A DNA stretch of 64,000 nt from Omphalotus guepiniiformis (GCA_028554645.1 JAQOOI010000079.1:1302001-1366000); one strand, 5' to 3'. Shown: positions 24,049 to 35,561, counted from the first letter of the stretch. The notes: a model not told the origin generated them from the sequence alone. Numbers and translations: made by a program.

Positions 24049-26270
24049 ATGATCACTGCAATTCTGACCGCAGGCGGAATATTCCTAACTGTCGTGATGG
24101 TTCAGAAGATCTGGAAATACCTTCGTGGCAACGATACGCAAGGCATTCCATTTCCCCCTGGCCCCAAGCAGAACTTGTTGACCGGTTTTACATCGAACAT
24201 CCCTTTGGACAAGGCATGGCTTACATACACACGATGGGCGAAACAATACGGTAATGTTATTGCTAACCAGAATTCGAACAACGGTATACATTGACGCATG
24301 TATGACAGGTTCGGACTTGCTGCATCTTGTCACCATTAGTGAAGGGCACGTCATAATCATCAGCTCCCTGAAAGCTGCTTTGGACCTTATGGAAAAACGC
24401 TCTCGAAATTATTCTGACAGGCCCTTTTCGGTGATGGATCATCTGTAGGTTTTTATTTTCGTCTTCAAAATCTTTGTGCTCATCATGATACTGAAGGGGC
24501 GGCTGGCATTATAATGTTGGTATGTAAACAGGAAAGTCTCATCTAGGTATTACTAGAGGGAAGCTAGGTGCAATGCCTTACACCGAGGAATGGCGCAAGA
24601 ATAGGAAACTGTTTCAGCAAAACTTTCGACCCGATGCCGCACTCAACTTCCAACCCGTGCAGCGTCAGAAAGTTCGGGAGTTTGTGCGCCAGTTGGCTGC
24701 GACCCCAGAGAATTACGCATACCATGTCAGAAAGTAAGCCGAGAGTCTTTATCTGCTTCAAAGAGTCCCGTGTCTGACCAAGTAATAGCCTCTCGCAGGG
24801 AATCATTATGGCTACGGTGTATGGTATTGATATAGCTCCAAATCGGAACGACGCCTTAATACGCGTTGGGGAAGGAGCTTCGCACATGCGTGGTCAATTT
24901 CTTATTCCCGGAAATTTCCCAGGGAGCTCTTTACCTTGGGCTCGTCATCTGCCTTCATGGCTTCCCGGATGCAGCTTCAAGAGAGTGGCTGAGATATCCC
25001 GAAAGCTTAATTCAGAACTTCAAGCTGCACCATTGAAGATTGCAATGGACAATATGGTAACTCGCAGCTATTCAATTATAGGTGTATCGGTCTTATTCAC
25101 CAAACGTTATTAGTGCGCCGGAATACCATCTTTAGTCGGAGATCTAGTCTCAACAACTCAGGCTCGAGGCGACAGTGAGGAGACAGCTCAAGAGATGCAG
25201 AGGATCAAAAATATGGCTGCTACGAGCTATCTTGGTAAGGAATAATGAATTACTCCATTTTATTCTGTTCTCATCCTTGTGGTCCTATCGCACTTAGCGG
25301 GAGCGGGAACGGTGAGTTTTTTTTTCAAATGTCTATAGCTCAGCAGCAACGTAAACGTATTCTTTGGTAGACGAAGTCGGCTACCCTCACGTTTCTTCTA
25401 GCGATGACGAGAAACCCACAAATCCAGAAGAAAGCTCAAGAAGAGATCGACCGCGTCATTGGTACAGATCGTCTACCGGACTTCACTGATCGCGCTTCTC
25501 TTCCGTACGTCGAAGCTGTGTATCGCGAAGTCATGCGCTGGCATCCACCTCTCCCTCTTGGTACTCTTCTTCTTCTTCATGCATAAAGGAGTCATAGACC
25601 TAACAGATATGATATTAGGAACAAGTCACCGAGCTTTCGAGAGTGACATATATAATGGATATTACATCCCAAAAGGTTTGTCTACACACTGATATGTGGC
25701 AACGTGATTTGAATATCTTGCAACAGGAGCAACAATCTTTACTAACATTTGGTAGGTCCTCAATTGGACCTTGGTCATGTCCTCTGCTCTTCTTCTAACA
25801 TTTACCGCAGGGCCATGACCCATGACGAATCAATCTACGATGAACCTGATCAGTTCATTCCGGAGCGCTTCCTTGGATCTGAGACGCCGTTCACTAGCAT
25901 CAGTAACATCCTAGCGTTTGGCTTCGGTCGAAGGTGTGCTCATATATAACGAATGTGTCCGAGTTCGAATATTAACGATCGGGGTGCAGAGTGTGTGTCG
26001 GTCGCTACATGGCGGATGCTACAATGTGGATCACTATAGTCACAACTCTAGCTACATTGAACATTGCCAAAGCAAAGGACGAGACTGGAACTGAAATTGA
26101 CGTGGGCGAAGATTATACGGATGCTGCAATCTCGTAAGCTTTCAAAGTGTTCATGTCTCTGCTTCCTCGGGGAGTTTTTATAATACATACCTAGCTATCC
26201 CAAACCCTTCCCGTGCTCCATCACCCCACGATCTCCACAATTCGAACTCTTGGGAAAGGACTCTGCTTAA
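24049..26270 (+). CDS. Cytochrome P450 monooxygenase
   Basis: The start MITAILTAGGIFLTVVMV is a membrane anchor, followed by the proline hinge IPFPPGPK. Spliced exons give DHLGGWHYNVG-AMPYTEEWRKNRKLF (C-helix WxxxR), the I-helix YLAGAGTTKSATLTF, the K-helix EAVYREVMR (ExxR), the PERF-type EPDQFIPERFL, and the heme loop FGFGRRVCVGR with its Cys ligand. The stop is at 26270 and the protein is roughly 500 residues. It resembles the large basidiomycete clans that oxidise aromatic and terpenoid compounds; the substrate cannot be read from sequence. The I-helix has Gly where most P450s have Asp or Glu before the conserved Thr, and this segment is a separate 14-nt exon (25298-25311). Confidence 0.88.
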
Positions 26271-26480
26271 AGCGAGGTGCGAACAACAAGTGAAGAAGCT
26301 ATACGCAGAATCATGCCCTGTACTTTTATAGTTTTTGTGTCTTTTGGTAATTGAAATCGTGTACAAGTTGTGTATGTCTTTTGGTGTTTATGTATGAATA
26401 TGTGAATACTTGAACAATTGACAAGTTGAAGATCTCAGACTAAGTCAGTTTTCGAATTCGGCCGTCTCACGGCTAATAAA

Positions 26481-26518
26481 AGACGCCCGGGCGTCTAACG
26501 TCTAGACGTCTACGCGTA
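26481..26518. repeat. Three adjacent perfect palindromes
   Basis: AGACGCCCGGGCGTCT (26481-26496), ACGTCTAGACGT (26498-26509) and TACGCGTA (26511-26518) are each perfectly self-complementary and nearly abut. They lie 21-58 bp before the ATG of the ABHD11-like gene, so they may bind dimeric regulators, but that is inference. Confidence 0.6.
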
Positions 26519-26538
26519 TAACCCTCGACTATATACTC

Positions 26539-27858
26539 ATGCTTCCTCATATTCTCGTCAAACATCCTGTAACACGAGGCCAACTCAACGTCGCTAGACT
26601 TCTCTTTGGCCTTCGCGCCAGTCATTCATCTGCTCTCAAACCGGTCACACTCGAGTATTCCGAACACATACCTTCCGACGGTAATAGCACTGAAGGTGCT
26701 CTGGTCATCCTTCATGGTTTATTGTGCGTAGCTTGACACCGAAACTTCATGCACAGCGGAATTTGAACACAACGACTTTGGTCAACAATCAGTGGATCGA
26801 AAAGGAACTGGACTTCATTGTCTAAAGCTTTTTCTCGGGATTTGAATAAACCTGTATATGCTCTCGTGAGTCAAGGACAATTCATTACAATCTTTTTGTG
26901 CTGATCAGAGATGGTAGGATTTGCGAAATCATGGAAACTCACCGCATTCTTTACCGATGACTTACACACAAATGGCTGCAGATGTACTACATTTCGTAGA
27001 AGAGCATCGGCTTTCCAACATATCCCTACTCGGTCACTCTATGTTCGTCGAAGCTCTGTTGCACTGTGCGTTCAACTGACTTGCACTATATGTAGGGGTG
27101 GCAAAGTCGCGATGTCGCTTGCTCTCAACCCCGCACTTCCACCATCTATTCTCTCCAACCTTATAGTGGCAGACATCGCTCCGTCAAAAGGGAAGCTTTC
27201 CAGTGAATTCCCGAGCCACATAGAGGCCATGAAAGAGATTGAGAGCAAGCACCTGCGTACGAGACAAGAGGCTACCAAGGTTCTGGCCAAATATGAAGAA
27301 GTAAGGATATTCCGTAGGCTACTTAATCGTCTGCTCACTTTGAAAGCAAATAAGAATGCAGATGTGATTGCCTTCCTCCTAACCAATATAGTTCTGCCCA
27401 CGTCACCTTCAGAACACGCGCACTTTCGTATACCATTGGACATCATCAGCGATGCTATATCCGAGATAGGATCTTTTCCGTATGAACTTGGGGAAACCAG
27501 GTGGGACGGCAGGACTTTGTTTATCAAGGGCGCTAAAAGCAAGTGAGTACAGATATGCTTTCTCTCTCCTAGCTCTGTTCTGATGGAAGCACGTTGAAGG
27601 TTCATAAACCGACACAATATGCCCACACTAGAGCGGTTTTTCCCTAATATGAAGTTGGAGACTCTCGACACAGGACATTGGGGTACGTGTCGTTGATTTG
27701 CCTGAAATGAATTTAACTGAAACAGATCCCTTCCTCCAGTGCACGCGGAACGGTAAGTCAATGGATTTACACTGCACTGCTAGATGCTCATTTTAGTACT
27801 TATTAGCCCGAATGAATTCAAACAGCTTGTTTTAAATTTCCTTCGTACCACACCATGA
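26539..27858 (+). CDS. ABHD11-like alpha/beta hydrolase, probably mitochondrial
   Basis: About seven exons. The N-terminus MLPHILVKHPVTRGQLNVAR is basic and amphipathic, consistent with a mitochondrial presequence. The fold follows with ALVILHGL joined to GSKRNWTSLSKAF (oxyanion region), DLRNHGNSPH, MTYTQMAADVLHFVEEH, and the nucleophile elbow LLGHSM joined to GGKVAMSLAL. The catalytic His is in LDTGHWVHAERPNEF near the end, whose last residues are RTTP. In animals and yeast ABHD11/YGR031W-type enzymes are mitochondrial esterases or lipases. Acceptor choice at 26916 restores DLRNHG, and two very short exons carry the GHW-HAER block. It starts 269 bp after the P450 and lies 163 bp before the DJ-1 gene. 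Confidence 0.85.
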
Positions 27859-28021
27859 AATATCTTAGACAACCTAGATCAATGTCAATCAACTCAGACT
27901 TTACAACAAATTTAGAATACTGTATGTAGTCTGTATCTGGTGTTGAATATGGTTATGGTGTATTTCACAGACAATTAGATGCGTGACGTCATCGTACCAA
28001 CTTGCTCACTGACCACAAACG

Positions 28022-28951
28022 ATGCCGCGAGCACTAATTCTCATCGCAGATGGAACGGAAGAAATGGAATTGTACGGATTACACTCAAAAATAAGGAATT
28101 ATTCGACTCATAGTGCTCTTCAGCACGATCACGTACGATACCCTCGTTCGTGCAGGTGTAACATGTCGTTCTGCATTTGTACACCAAGGATCGGACAGCC
28201 CTAGCGCAGATCCGCCTGTAGCGGTAGGATCGAGAGGAATCAGGATTCTGCCTGACATGAACTTGGAACCTACTCAGTGTGGACCTGTTCGTAATTGACT
28301 TGCTATCATTTTAGGGCTGCTGAGGTCACAGTATCTTTCTCAAGGACGCTTTCGATGCTATCATTGTCCCCGGAGGCGCTTTAGGTGCGAAGACCATGTC
28401 TGAAAACTCTGTGGTACAACATCTCGTGAGATCATACATCGAGAGCGAGAAAATAGTTGGAATGATTTGCGCTGGTATGAAACGATTCTGATTCTGATTG
28501 CACGACAGAAATCTGACTGCAAATGAACAGGAAGTCTCGCGGCTTTGACTTCTGGTTTACCAAAGCAACCGCTCACGTCACATCCAAGCGTGAAATCGCA
28601 GCTGGAAGAGGGTGAGTCCCACAACACTCATTGCTAGATCATAGTAACTGAGGTACACGCTTGTGGCCACTAGACTTCATATATTCTGAGAATTCAGTTG
28701 TGGTCGCAAAGACTCTCGTTACTAGGTGCGACTCGTTGTTCGTGTCCACTCTTTTCACTAAAATTCTCGTTCATCTAGCCGTGGACCTGGTGAGTAGCGG
28801 CCTTCGTTGTGCTCGTAGTCTCGTTGACTTAAAAGTTCAAACAGGTACCGCGTTTCCGTTTGCTCTCAAACTCGTGGAGCTTCTTTGCGGCCCAGAGAAG
28901 CGAGCGGAAGTGTATGGGCCAATGGTTTTTCCTTCTGGAACGCCTTGGTGA
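28022..28951 (+). CDS. DJ-1/PfpI family protein (PARK7-like)
   Basis: The chain starts MPRALILIADGTEEMEF and continues as TITYDTLVRAGV after splicing at the C of 28127. It has IIVPGGALGAK, the nucleophile elbow VGMICAG with the reactive Cys, ALTSGLPKQPLTSHPSVK, and TLVTSRGPGTAFPFALKLVE near the C-terminus. This is DJ-1 proper, with the conserved acidic residue near the start (GTEEME). DJ-1 proteins protect against oxidative and carbonyl stress; whether they act as deglycases is debated. The SRGPG loop is split across an 11-nt exon at 28779-28789, flanked by GT-AG introns. About 190 residues, the expected size. Confidence 0.88.
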
Positions 28952-29259
28952 AGTGAAGAAACTGGAGTTTCACCAAGATACAAAGTAACAGCATGTCACG
29001 TATGGCGCGTACGACTAACTCACTGTACCTGTATGAACATTAGGTCACAAAGCATGCTTCGAACTTGGGGGTCAATTTGTGATGTGAAAGTGGAGAAATA
29101 ATTATCAAATTGCCTACGGACATGATTCGTTCACGGGATTTAGTGAACTCACAAATCCGACGTTCAAACGTTGTGGGGACCGTAAGGTTCATGCTATGCA
29201 TCTAGATAAACAAAGACCTACGAACTAATACACAGCTGATCGGCTTTTACTAGGCATGA
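28952..29259. other. Short convergent intergenic tract
   Basis: It lies between the 3' ends of the DJ-1 gene and the 7TM gene. No feature is seen beyond presumed 3' untranslated sequence. Confidence 0.5.
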
Positions 29260-30628
29260 TCACACAGCTGTAATTCCTGAATGTTTCGCTTCAGAGTCTC
29301 GGAGACTCTCGGTGGCAGCCTCTTCGTTGTACATACGCGATACAGACGATCGGGAGTGATCACCAAGGTTCACCTTTTGCAGTGTCGCAAAGTGAATGGA
29401 GCGTGAGATGTGAGATATAACCGCGTCTGTAGGTGATCTCTGAAGCGCAACCAAAATCACAATGCTGACGACGTATATTCCCTGCGAACGTTGCATTGAT
29501 AGTAGAAGTAACACAAAGAAAGGGGGAACATACGGAAAAATGAGGTTGCAGCCATTCGAACCTAAAAGTCTTGAAACATCCAAAGTCGCCTAGAAACATT
29601 AGAATCTATTACAATGAACGCATGAGTCGCGATTGGTGTTGTATATTTTCTGGATCGACATACCCAGAATAAGCAATAGACAGCACCGGATTCTACAAGT
29701 ATCAACAATATGTTGACAACGCTGGTAATACATCTAATCAAACGTAGGTACTGCCTTTCACACAATAACGATTCAGTACGAGATTCGCAAGAAGTGAACT
29801 TACTGAGGATCAGCTCACCACACTTTGTACGCACAAAGCATAGTCGTGCTGACATTCGTTAAAAGCAGACAAAAGATGCCGAGCATATTTTGTTCGGTTG
29901 CTGTATAGGAATTCCCTTTGAATTGTGCGAGCCAGTTGAATATCGCCAACGTTAGAGATGTGGCTACAATCATTAGAATGGAGTCGGTAGAAAATGCAAC
30001 GTAACTGTTCATACCAAAGGTAGCTAAAAGACATATTCCGAGGTACGTTTTAACCCAAAAGTTGCCATTCCATAAACAAGAGGTGCGCCACACGACAATT
30101 GCATCGCTGAGAAAATACTAGCCACAAGCACTTGAATAGGTGATAGGCCCTTTGATTCGAACGGAGTACTTACGCTGGTGCGCCGCAAGAGTTCTCCAGC
30201 CACATAGAACCTTGCGTACAAGCGGCTCGCTTCCGAGGAGTCATGTCTGTTTACTTGATCCAAAGTAGGAAATTGAACCTTATAGCTCAAGGTCTGAACA
30301 ACCATATGTGCTGTAGAGATCATGAACATGATACATGTGAGGAGAAGAAGTGCCGCTCGAGCTCTTGATGTTCGTAAACCCCATTGACTACACATAAGGA
30401 TCATCAGATAATGAATCGCAGAATTTGAGCGATAGCGAGTGCGGCATACATGAGGATGTACGAAGACATGATGACCATCGCGCTGAACAGACCTTTGTTT
30501 GCGAATCAGAACAAGCACTGCTGCTGAGCGCTGAGCAAGAGACTCTTACCGTAAAATGTTGATTCAACAATCATCATGGTCAACAACGAGCTCAAGAATT
30601 CTGCATCGGAAGGCGAAACGGTAGCCAT
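29260..30628 (-). CDS. Seven-transmembrane membrane protein, Agaricomycete family
   Basis: The start MATVSPSDAEFLSSLL (30628) leads through exon 1 (to 30550), then FYGLFSAMVIMSSYILIQW, RAALLLLTCIMFMISTAH, ARFYVAGELLRRTSYFLSD, AIVVWRTSCLWNGNFW, a span around YLGICLLATFGMNSYVAF, SLTLAIFNWL, MLGIFCLLLTNVSTTMLC, VVNILLILVESGAVYCLFW and YVVSIVILVALQRSPTDA. The cytosolic tail ends at 29260. About seven hydrophobic segments and the WRTxxLW and LVESGAxY motifs match a large uncharacterised basidiomycete 7TM family. A sensory role is often suggested but not shown. The exon joins at YILI-QW and TSYFLSD were chosen to keep the hydrophobic frames. Confidence 0.75.
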
Positions 30629-31310
30629 TCGAGTGACTAACACAAGTAAAGGCGTTGGGAGACAGCAGAAGAAAGTCGGAAGAACAGCAGAGGATCGTCG
30701 AACTGCTGTCCAAATATAAATGTTGTTGAGTGTCAAAGCCTATCGAAAAGCAGCTTTCCGACATTTGTCAGAATCCCGCCTTGACGATGCGTAGAAGGAA
30801 GTAATCGAGCTTCATGGTTTTGACCAGCGTGTTTGACGTCGCCCGCCTTCCGTGCCAGTGCATATAGGAACTCAGCTATCACGCCAAATTTGAATGAGAA
30901 CCTGGGCCGGTGCCCAGGCGGGTACGAGTTCGTTTTCTGTTCAACGAAATTCAGCTTCAGTTGCATTGAAAATAAGCTTCAACGCCTTCTTCACCGTTCT
31001 ATCTCTGCACTAAACTCATCACCGTCATCTCAACCTTCTCCCTATGTTCCAACAGCTCAGAATCTTTGGCAAGGTCTGAATATTCGCCGTCGAACCCAAA
31101 CTTGGACTTGATAGGTGGACTGACATTGAGTTTCTTTCCATGGCGAACTAAGGTAAAATACGATTGAACCTCGAGGACATGGTTAGCAAAATGTTGAAAA
31201 GTCCACAAGAAGGCGAGAAACACACTTATACTCTCACGCATCTTCCGGTTAATACATCCTCATCATCCTCATCCTCCTCCTCCTCCTCCTCCATTGACAG
31301 CTCTCTTTCC
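30629..31310. other. Gene-poor tract with possible 80-codon ORF
   Basis: A minus-strand open frame with a true ATG (31241-30999) encodes 80 residues beginning MRESISVFLAFLWTF. It has a hydrophobic start and charged tail, but no family is recognised and it ends without a clear downstream exon. A TCC microsatellite runs at about 31267-31291, just before the palindrome flank. Confidence 0.3.
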
Positions 31311-31389
31311 GGTTTTCCCATGGATACACTGGGTATCTCATGACCAAAAAGAAAGGGAAAAAAAGAAAAAAAGGGGGGAAAAAGAAATG
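31311..31389 (+). repeat. Left direct copy of the palindrome loop
   Basis: This 79-bp segment starts GGTTTTCCCATGGATACACT and ends in an A/G-rich run. It is nearly identical to the loop at 32117-32186 and has the same orientation. It directly abuts the left arm of the palindrome. The A-tract length and a single interrupting G differ between copies. Confidence 0.85.
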
Positions 31390-32116
31390 GTTTAACTGCC
31401 AATACACTGGGTTCCCACGCATGTTATCTGCCATGTTATCTGCCATCCCGGTTTTGTTACCAGTATATCTCCTCTTGTAGCTACTTTCTTGCCTCAAGAA
31501 AATTGTTATAGCTTAATTATAGTGTCTAGTAATATATGTTGAGCTATAATTATTTTTATGGGTTGTGCATCTCACACATTTAAGCAAAATGTTATCTGCC
31601 ACTGTACTGTGGCAGATAACATGGCAGATAACAAGCGCGCGGCAAAACCGGTTACTCATCCGGATTGCCGGGTGCAAGCCACATGGCACTCGCATGGCAC
31701 TTTCCTGAGTGCCGTCTGGTGTATGCACAGTACCCTGCAAAGTATGTCTCAGGTAGGCTGCAAAGGAGTAGATGGGGGCAGGGTCTGTACATTTACAAAG
31801 CAGCAAAACCCATAGATAATGTACATTTGAATAGTCTCAAAATGATACTGCACTGTTACTACAATTCAGACTAAGAAACTCTGAGAATTTGTATAATTAG
31901 GGAGTAATAAACCTGAATATATATTGTAGTATGTAGCCCATGTAACTTTATTGGAATTCTACTTATATTTTTGAAGAGAGATGCAAAATCCATAAGTGCA
32001 ATGAACATGAAGTCGGAAATCCGGCATTTCTCGTGAACTATTGCTAAATTTGGAAACGCGGCAACTACGGCTTGACTCATGTGATCAGACCGCCGGCAAT
32101 TTCGTGAAATTTCTTT
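31389..32116 (+). repeat. Left arm of 1.5-kb palindrome
   Basis: This 728-bp arm is an inverted copy of 32187-32915. By eye the only difference is one base in an A run near 31644 (four A versus five). The arm starts GGTTTAACTGCCAATACACT and contains five copies of TGGCAGATAACA in both orientations: 31422-31433, 31434-31445, 31590-31601, 31610-31621 and 31622-31633. Open frames inside the arms have no recognisable product and simply mirror one another. Confidence 0.9.
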
Positions 32117-32186
32117 GGTTTTCCCATGGATACACTGGGTATCTCATGACCAAAAAGAAAGGGAAAAAAAAAAAAAAAGGGGGGAA
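32117..32186 (+). repeat. Loop of the palindrome
   Basis: The 70-bp spacer between the two arms is a near-copy of 31311-31389, ending in an A-run followed by GGGGGG. It shares ATACACTGGGT with the outer end of the arms. Confidence 0.85.
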
Positions 32187-32915
32187 AAAGAAATTTCACG
32201 AAATTGCCGGCGGTCTGATCACATGAGTCAAGCCGTAGTTGCCGCGTTTCCAAATTTAGCAATAGTTCACGAGAAATGCCGGATTTCCGACTTCATGTTC
32301 ATTGCACTTATGGATTTTGCATCTCTCTTCAAAAATATAAGTAGAATTCCAATAAAGTTACATGGGCTACATACTACAATATATATTCAGGTTTATTACT
32401 CCCTAATTATACAAATTCTCAGAGTTTCTTAGTCTGAATTGTAGTAACAGTGCAGTATCATTTTGAGACTATTCAAATGTACATTATCTATGGGTTTTGC
32501 TGCTTTGTAAATGTACAGACCCTGCCCCCATCTACTCCTTTGCAGCCTACCTGAGACATACTTTGCAGGGTACTGTGCATACACCAGACGGCACTCAGGA
32601 AAGTGCCATGCGAGTGCCATGTGGCTTGCACCCGGCAATCCGGATGAGTAACCGGTTTTTGCCGCGCGCTTGTTATCTGCCATGTTATCTGCCACAGTAC
32701 AGTGGCAGATAACATTTTGCTTAAATGTGTGAGATGCACAACCCATAAAAATAATTATAGCTCAACATATATTACTAGACACTATAATTAAGCTATAACA
32801 ATTTTCTTGAGGCAAGAAAGTAGCTACAAGAGGAGATATACTGGTAACAAAACCGGGATGGCAGATAACATGGCAGATAACATGCGTGGGAACCCAGTGT
32901 ATTGGCAGTTAAACC
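32187..32915 (-). repeat. Right arm of 1.5-kb palindrome
   Basis: This 729-bp inverted copy of 31389-32116 ends at GGCAGTTAAACC. The sequence after it (CTCTTTTCCTCC) does not match the sequence outside the left arm, so the border is sharp. No target-site duplication was identified around the pair. Confidence 0.9.
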
Positions 32916-33873
32916 CTCTTTTCCTCCTGCTTCGGTTAATTTCCATCCCCGCGAGACAATTTGTAAAAGACGCTGGAATAGAAATGAAGTTTTTAAAACC
33001 CTCAGATTTTCTATAGCAACTCACCCCCACTGCCACGATCTGCATAACTGTGTACACAGCTGCACGTTAGCGATGAGATTCTTTTGAAAGTAAAGTTTCG
33101 CTAATATCTTGAAAGTTGATTTTTGGTAGTTTAGGAGAAATCTTTTGGAAATATCTGCAAAGATCAATATTTGCCTAATATCATGAAACTCACTTTTAAG
33201 ATTCTTTCAAAACCTGTGACTTTGCATAAACTCTTGAGGGAAAAAACATTGGATTTCTTTGCAATGTGTATATTTATCAGCGGCTGTCACACAAATAAAG
33301 CAATCTCGTCCGGATGACGCTATACAAATGAGTAAGTGCTTCTGACTCGACTTATTTACTATACAAATTAAGGCATATTGTCCGAGATGTCATAAACTAA
33401 ATGAGTCAGCGCATCCAAATTCTCTCAGCCCACTTGCGCATGAAGTTCTTTCAGACTCCGCTGCCTTTGTCAGCGCCACGGTGGCGTGATTTCTTTTTTT
33501 TCCGCGAGTTGAACTTCGTTGTTCTTCCTCTCTTTCTTCCGTTTCCCCCTCCTTTTTGTAGGAGATGTGAGCTGTACACGCGGAAGCCACGACCTTGGAG
33601 GCTGATGTTCACTGTACGGCTCACATATCAAACATGGTATCTACTATTAATGTTCAACCCCTCCCTTCATGCGCTGCTCAGGCTGAGTGTAGTGTAAGAG
33701 ACACTCCTTTGTAGTTCCTGCTGAGACTAACCCTACGTTTCAGCCAGGTGCGACTGCCAACTCCAAGGTGAGTGAGACCTGTGAAACGGGACATGTCAAG
33801 GTATGTTATTTTCATCCTGTGTATACATTCTGATACCAGCATTTGTGTAGATTCTGCCCATGCACCAACGAAG

Positions 33874-33912
33874 GTCCCAACGAAGCGTCCCAACGAAGCG
33901 TCCCAACGAAGC
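33874..33912 (+). repeat. 13-bp tandem repeat, three copies
   Basis: The unit GTCCCAACGAAGC is repeated three times without interruption and followed by a partial fourth copy (GTCCC). It is not inside a recognised gene. Confidence 0.8.
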
Positions 33913-35500
33913 GTCCCGACACATTCAACACTGAGGACATTGAGGCCACTTCGGTGGCAGCTTTGCTGTTTTTTTTTGTATTCCTAGTATAGCTGCCATG
34001 TAATGTACAGTATGTTACCAAACTAGTTTTATAATAATATGGTTTTTTTCGGTTTTTTTTACTGCCTGTTATGCCAACCCGGAAAGGAAGGAAAGTGTAG
34101 AGCCCGAAATTGCCCGACCTATTGGGTCACATGGACAGCCTATCAATAATCTTTCAAGTATTACTTTCAGAAGAATTGTAAGAGAAATCACTTTTAAAAG
34201 TATTTCAATTGTGCTAAAAGATATATAATCTTCATATACTTTCGGAATTTTATTAAAAGTCAAATCTATTGAGATTTTCTTGGTGGAGCCGTGCGCCCGT
34301 GTACGCGTACAAAGACGTCATGAACGACACTTGGTGGAGACAACATGCAAGCAAAGGAGGAAACCCAGACACAGCAGCGTAACGATGAATAATTCAAAGG
34401 AAACCAGAACCCGAGTTCAACGTTCACTCTGGCCCTACGGACCTCTTCAGCGGACGTGCCCTCCTCAAAACTCGCTGTGGCCCCGTCGAATCGTCACGCT
34501 CAGAGATACACCTTATCGTCCAACTGCGGCCTCGTACTCGAAAGAGCTTGGTACCGCGGGGCGCTTCCCAGAGCGATCCACTGGCATACTACGTGTTTCT
34601 GGGTCTAGCCAATTGTAAGTGTTCAGTATTAATGAACCCTTGATTTAGACTTAAGACATGCATATATCACAAGACTAAGGATATTCAGACTGAACCAAGG
34701 ATTCCTGAATGTCTTCACAACGTTTCGGGTCTTCCTTTTTTGCATTGTGGACAAATTTTCACACTCGGAGCCTTTAAAAATTTGTCATATTATTACTCGA
34801 GGATTCGAGTTCGCGCTCACAGGGCATACCAGTGATTGAGCAGGAGATAGCGACTCAGGCTCTCTCAGGCTAGGTTCAGTGGGTGTGTATATCATGCCTT
34901 TTAGCGCCGGCAAGCAGTGATGCATCGATCATACCGGCTTGTCACTTCCAGTCAGGTCGTTTGCCTTTGGCAGTTATCTTCGATACTCATGCGCAGACAG
35001 TGCTACACCATGAGGCATTTCAGATCCGAGTCCGCCATCTTACGCCATCCACTGAACGTCGCTTTTGACCCACATATATGCGTGACTTTGCCCCTATTTG
35101 CCCCCGTATACGAGGTATGTACATAGACCCCTTTAGTGTGTTCTCGCATTGATGGGTTATTTTGGTTCTCATAGCTCCAAGTTTGACAAAAAAAATTACA
35201 TGAATGCAGTGCGTAAGTTTTACGCGCCACCGGTACGCTTCCGGCGTCGAGTAGACCTGAGGTGGGTCGTATCCGAACGATACGCCTTAGAAAGCAGACT
35301 GTGATAATTGGGTGAGATGGCCTTGAGATTTCTCCAGAATTCCCATCTTGAGACGTCTCAAGGTCCTTGATTTCCAGGTTGAGGTCGACTCCATCTCAGC
35401 TTCCGGTAACACTGTAGACTGAGATATGTTGACGTCGATTCTTCAATTATCTTGGTCATCATAAATTTCGTCGTGAGGAAAATGGGGGGCGAAGATATAG

Positions 35501-35508
35501 TATATAAA
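35501..35508 (+). promoter_or_regulatory. TATA box of the aldo-keto reductase gene
   Basis: TATATAAA lies 61 bp before the ATG at 35562, a typical core-promoter distance. Confidence 0.5.
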
Positions 35509-35561
35509 GCCCATCTCTCATGGGACCCACTTGACAGAATAACTCTTCCCACCTTTTCGTC

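Larger units (their letters stand above)
32916..35561. other. Gene-poor, AT-rich tract after the palindrome
   Basis: No gene was recognised in about 2.6 kb. It contains T- and A-rich sequence, a 13-bp tandem repeat near 33874-33912, and a segment around 34100-34620 whose composition (AT-rich block, then a Thr/Arg/Pro-coding open frame at 34280-34618) could be a decayed element. The last 60 bp hold the promoter of the aldo-keto reductase gene. Confidence 0.45.

Noticed and set aside
32041..32262. Mirrored open frames at the centre of the palindrome
   Set aside because: Identical frames on opposite strands follow automatically from the inverted repeat and have no coding features.
34060..34620. 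Possible end of a retrotransposon
   Set aside because: The AT-rich block followed by a TTGGTGGAGCC stretch hints at an LTR and primer-binding site, but I found no matching second LTR, gag or pol in the window.
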